Source of the DNA: a bacterium
Lineage (GTDB): Bacteria; Verrucomicrobiota; Verrucomicrobiia; Chthoniobacterales; Terrimicrobiaceae
Direction of reading: 5' to 3'
NCBI GenBank assembly: GCA_009920585.1
Contig: RFZT01000134.1
Coordinates: 1 to 6,719, forward strand
DNA: 6,719 nucleotides
Shown here: positions 6,183-6,719 of the stretch, one piece after another
How the letters are laid out: every line of letters starts with the position of its first letter
Position numbering within the stretch: the stretch's first letter is position 1
Program-made: the position numbers and the translations under genes
The notes under the pieces: generated by a model
Told to the model about the DNA's origin: nothing
Database searches by the model: none
What the model saw: only the letters and a program-made list of their open reading frames with translations

Positions 6183-6581
6183 ATGGACGCCGGCGACGAC
6201 AAATCCTACGACGATATCAACGTCACTCCGATGGTGGACCTCTACCTCGTTTTGCTCCTGATTTTCATCATCATGACCACAGCAGGAGTTCAGGGCGTGA
6301 AGGTGGACCTGCCGAAGGGCAGTAAAGCGCCGGCAGTTGGTGGTCCCAAAGGCAAATCCATCACGGTGAATAACGAGGGGAAAATATTTTTAGATACGGT
6401 GCCAGTGACCCTTCCCGAACTCGAATCCAAGCTCACCGAGCATAAGTCCAAAGTCCCCGAATTTCCGGTTGTGGTGCGGGGTGACCGCGCCACGCAGTAT
6501 CAACTCGTGATGGATGTCCTCGACGTGCTCGGCAGGCTGGACGTCAAACAAATCGGTCTCGCCACCGTAGGGCCCAAATAA
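6183..6581 (+). CDS. exbD: ExbD/TolR-family biopolymer transport protein
   Basis: This 132-residue protein has a short cytoplasmic N-terminus and then the family signature DINVTPMVDLYLVLLLIFII. In it, D19 matches the membrane aspartate needed for proton transfer in ExbD and TolR. One membrane segment (about 18-36) is followed by a periplasmic domain (about 60-128). That domain carries KSITVNNEGKIFLD and the region FPVVVRGDRATQYQLVMDVLDVLGRL, which is typical of the ExbD C-terminal fold. Its length is normal for the family. It starts 2 nt after the ExbB fusion stop codon, so the two are almost certainly co-transcribed and form one complex. ExbD and TolR cannot be told apart with certainty. The lack of TolA, TolB or Pal genes in view, and the TonB-like protein that follows, favour ExbD. 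Confidence 0.92.
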   Translation: MDAGDDKSYDDINVTPMVDLYLVLLLIFIIMTTAGVQGVKVDLPKGSKAPAVGGPKGKSITVNNEGKIFLDTVPVTLPELESKLTEHKSKVPEFPVVVRGDRATQYQLVMDVLDVLGRLDVKQIGLATVGPK

Positions 6582-6589
6582 AAGATTCC

Positions 6590-6719
6590 ATGCGCGACGA
6601 AGAGGAAGAAGAGATCAGTTTCTTTGCGAAACACAAAACCAAAGTCATCGTGGGTGGTGTTCTTTTGGCAGGTCTCGTCGCGTATTTTGCGCTCTCTCCC
6701 AAGCAGGCCCCTAAGAAGA
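6590..6719 (+). CDS. single-pass membrane protein, possible TonB-like transducer (partial)
   Basis: Only the first 43 residues are in the window; the frame runs open off the right edge. It starts with an acidic stretch, MRDEEEEE, followed by a basic patch KHKTK (14-18). One membrane segment follows, VIVGGVLLAGLVAYFAL (19-35), and then PKQAPKK, which may begin a Pro/Lys-rich periplasmic linker. An N-in single anchor followed by a Pro/Lys-rich stretch is what a TonB-family energy transducer would show, and the gene follows exbD by 8 nt, where tonB is often found. TonB's membrane histidine is not clearly present; H15 lies before the segment. A periplasmic TPR or other anchored protein is also possible. 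The identity is inferred from position and topology, not from a domain match. Confidence 0.7.
   Translation, partial: MRDEEEEEISFFAKHKTKVIVGGVLLAGLVAYFALSPKQAPKK

Overview
The window reads as a piece of a Gram-negative chromosome. The gene types suggest Verrucomicrobiota: a DUF2341-LamG-ExbB fusion, a stand-alone S23-type four-helix-bundle gene, and mostly Shine-Dalgarno-less starts. That assignment is inference from gene content, since no rRNA or other marker gene is present. All convincing genes lie on the + strand. No transposase, CRISPR array, tRNA or rRNA was seen.

Region 1 (1-2211) looks like the end of a surface-glycan or nucleotide-sugar locus. A short open frame at the left edge may be the tail of an upstream gene. 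It is followed by a class I SAM-dependent methyltransferase (121-783) and a medium-chain zinc-type dehydrogenase (1219-2211), two families I recall from LPS and capsule sugar clusters. Between them sits a small S23/IVS-type four-helix-bundle gene (820-1176). It has its own strong ribosome binding site and is bracketed by two complementary 22-nt arms (782-803 and 1183-1204). The layout recalls the intervening sequences of 23S rRNA, but here it lies between protein genes. The dehydrogenase seems to lack a short internal segment that I remember in its relatives.

Region 2 (2212-2553) holds a 63-residue AbrB/SpoVT-like protein whose stop codon lies inside a strong terminator-like hairpin. About 130 bases without a gene follow. 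They end in a direct repeat (2529-2546) with the exact geometry of a Pho box, just ahead of the next operon.

Region 3 (2554-6719) is a compact operon with gaps of 9, 2 and 8 nt. It encodes a two-POTRA outer-membrane pore of the TpsB/FhaC (Omp85) class, then an ExbB/TolQ-type proton-channel subunit carrying a signal peptide, a DUF2341 domain and a LamG lectin-like domain in the periplasm. An ExbD/TolR subunit follows, and then the start of a single-pass membrane protein whose N-terminus would suit a TonB-like transducer (cut by the window edge). Together these suggest a proton-motive-force-powered inner-membrane motor tied to a TpsB-type outer-membrane pore, with a carbohydrate-binding-like module on the motor. 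This is the most interesting system in the window. Its substrate cannot be read from the sequence, and phosphate control is a testable guess.
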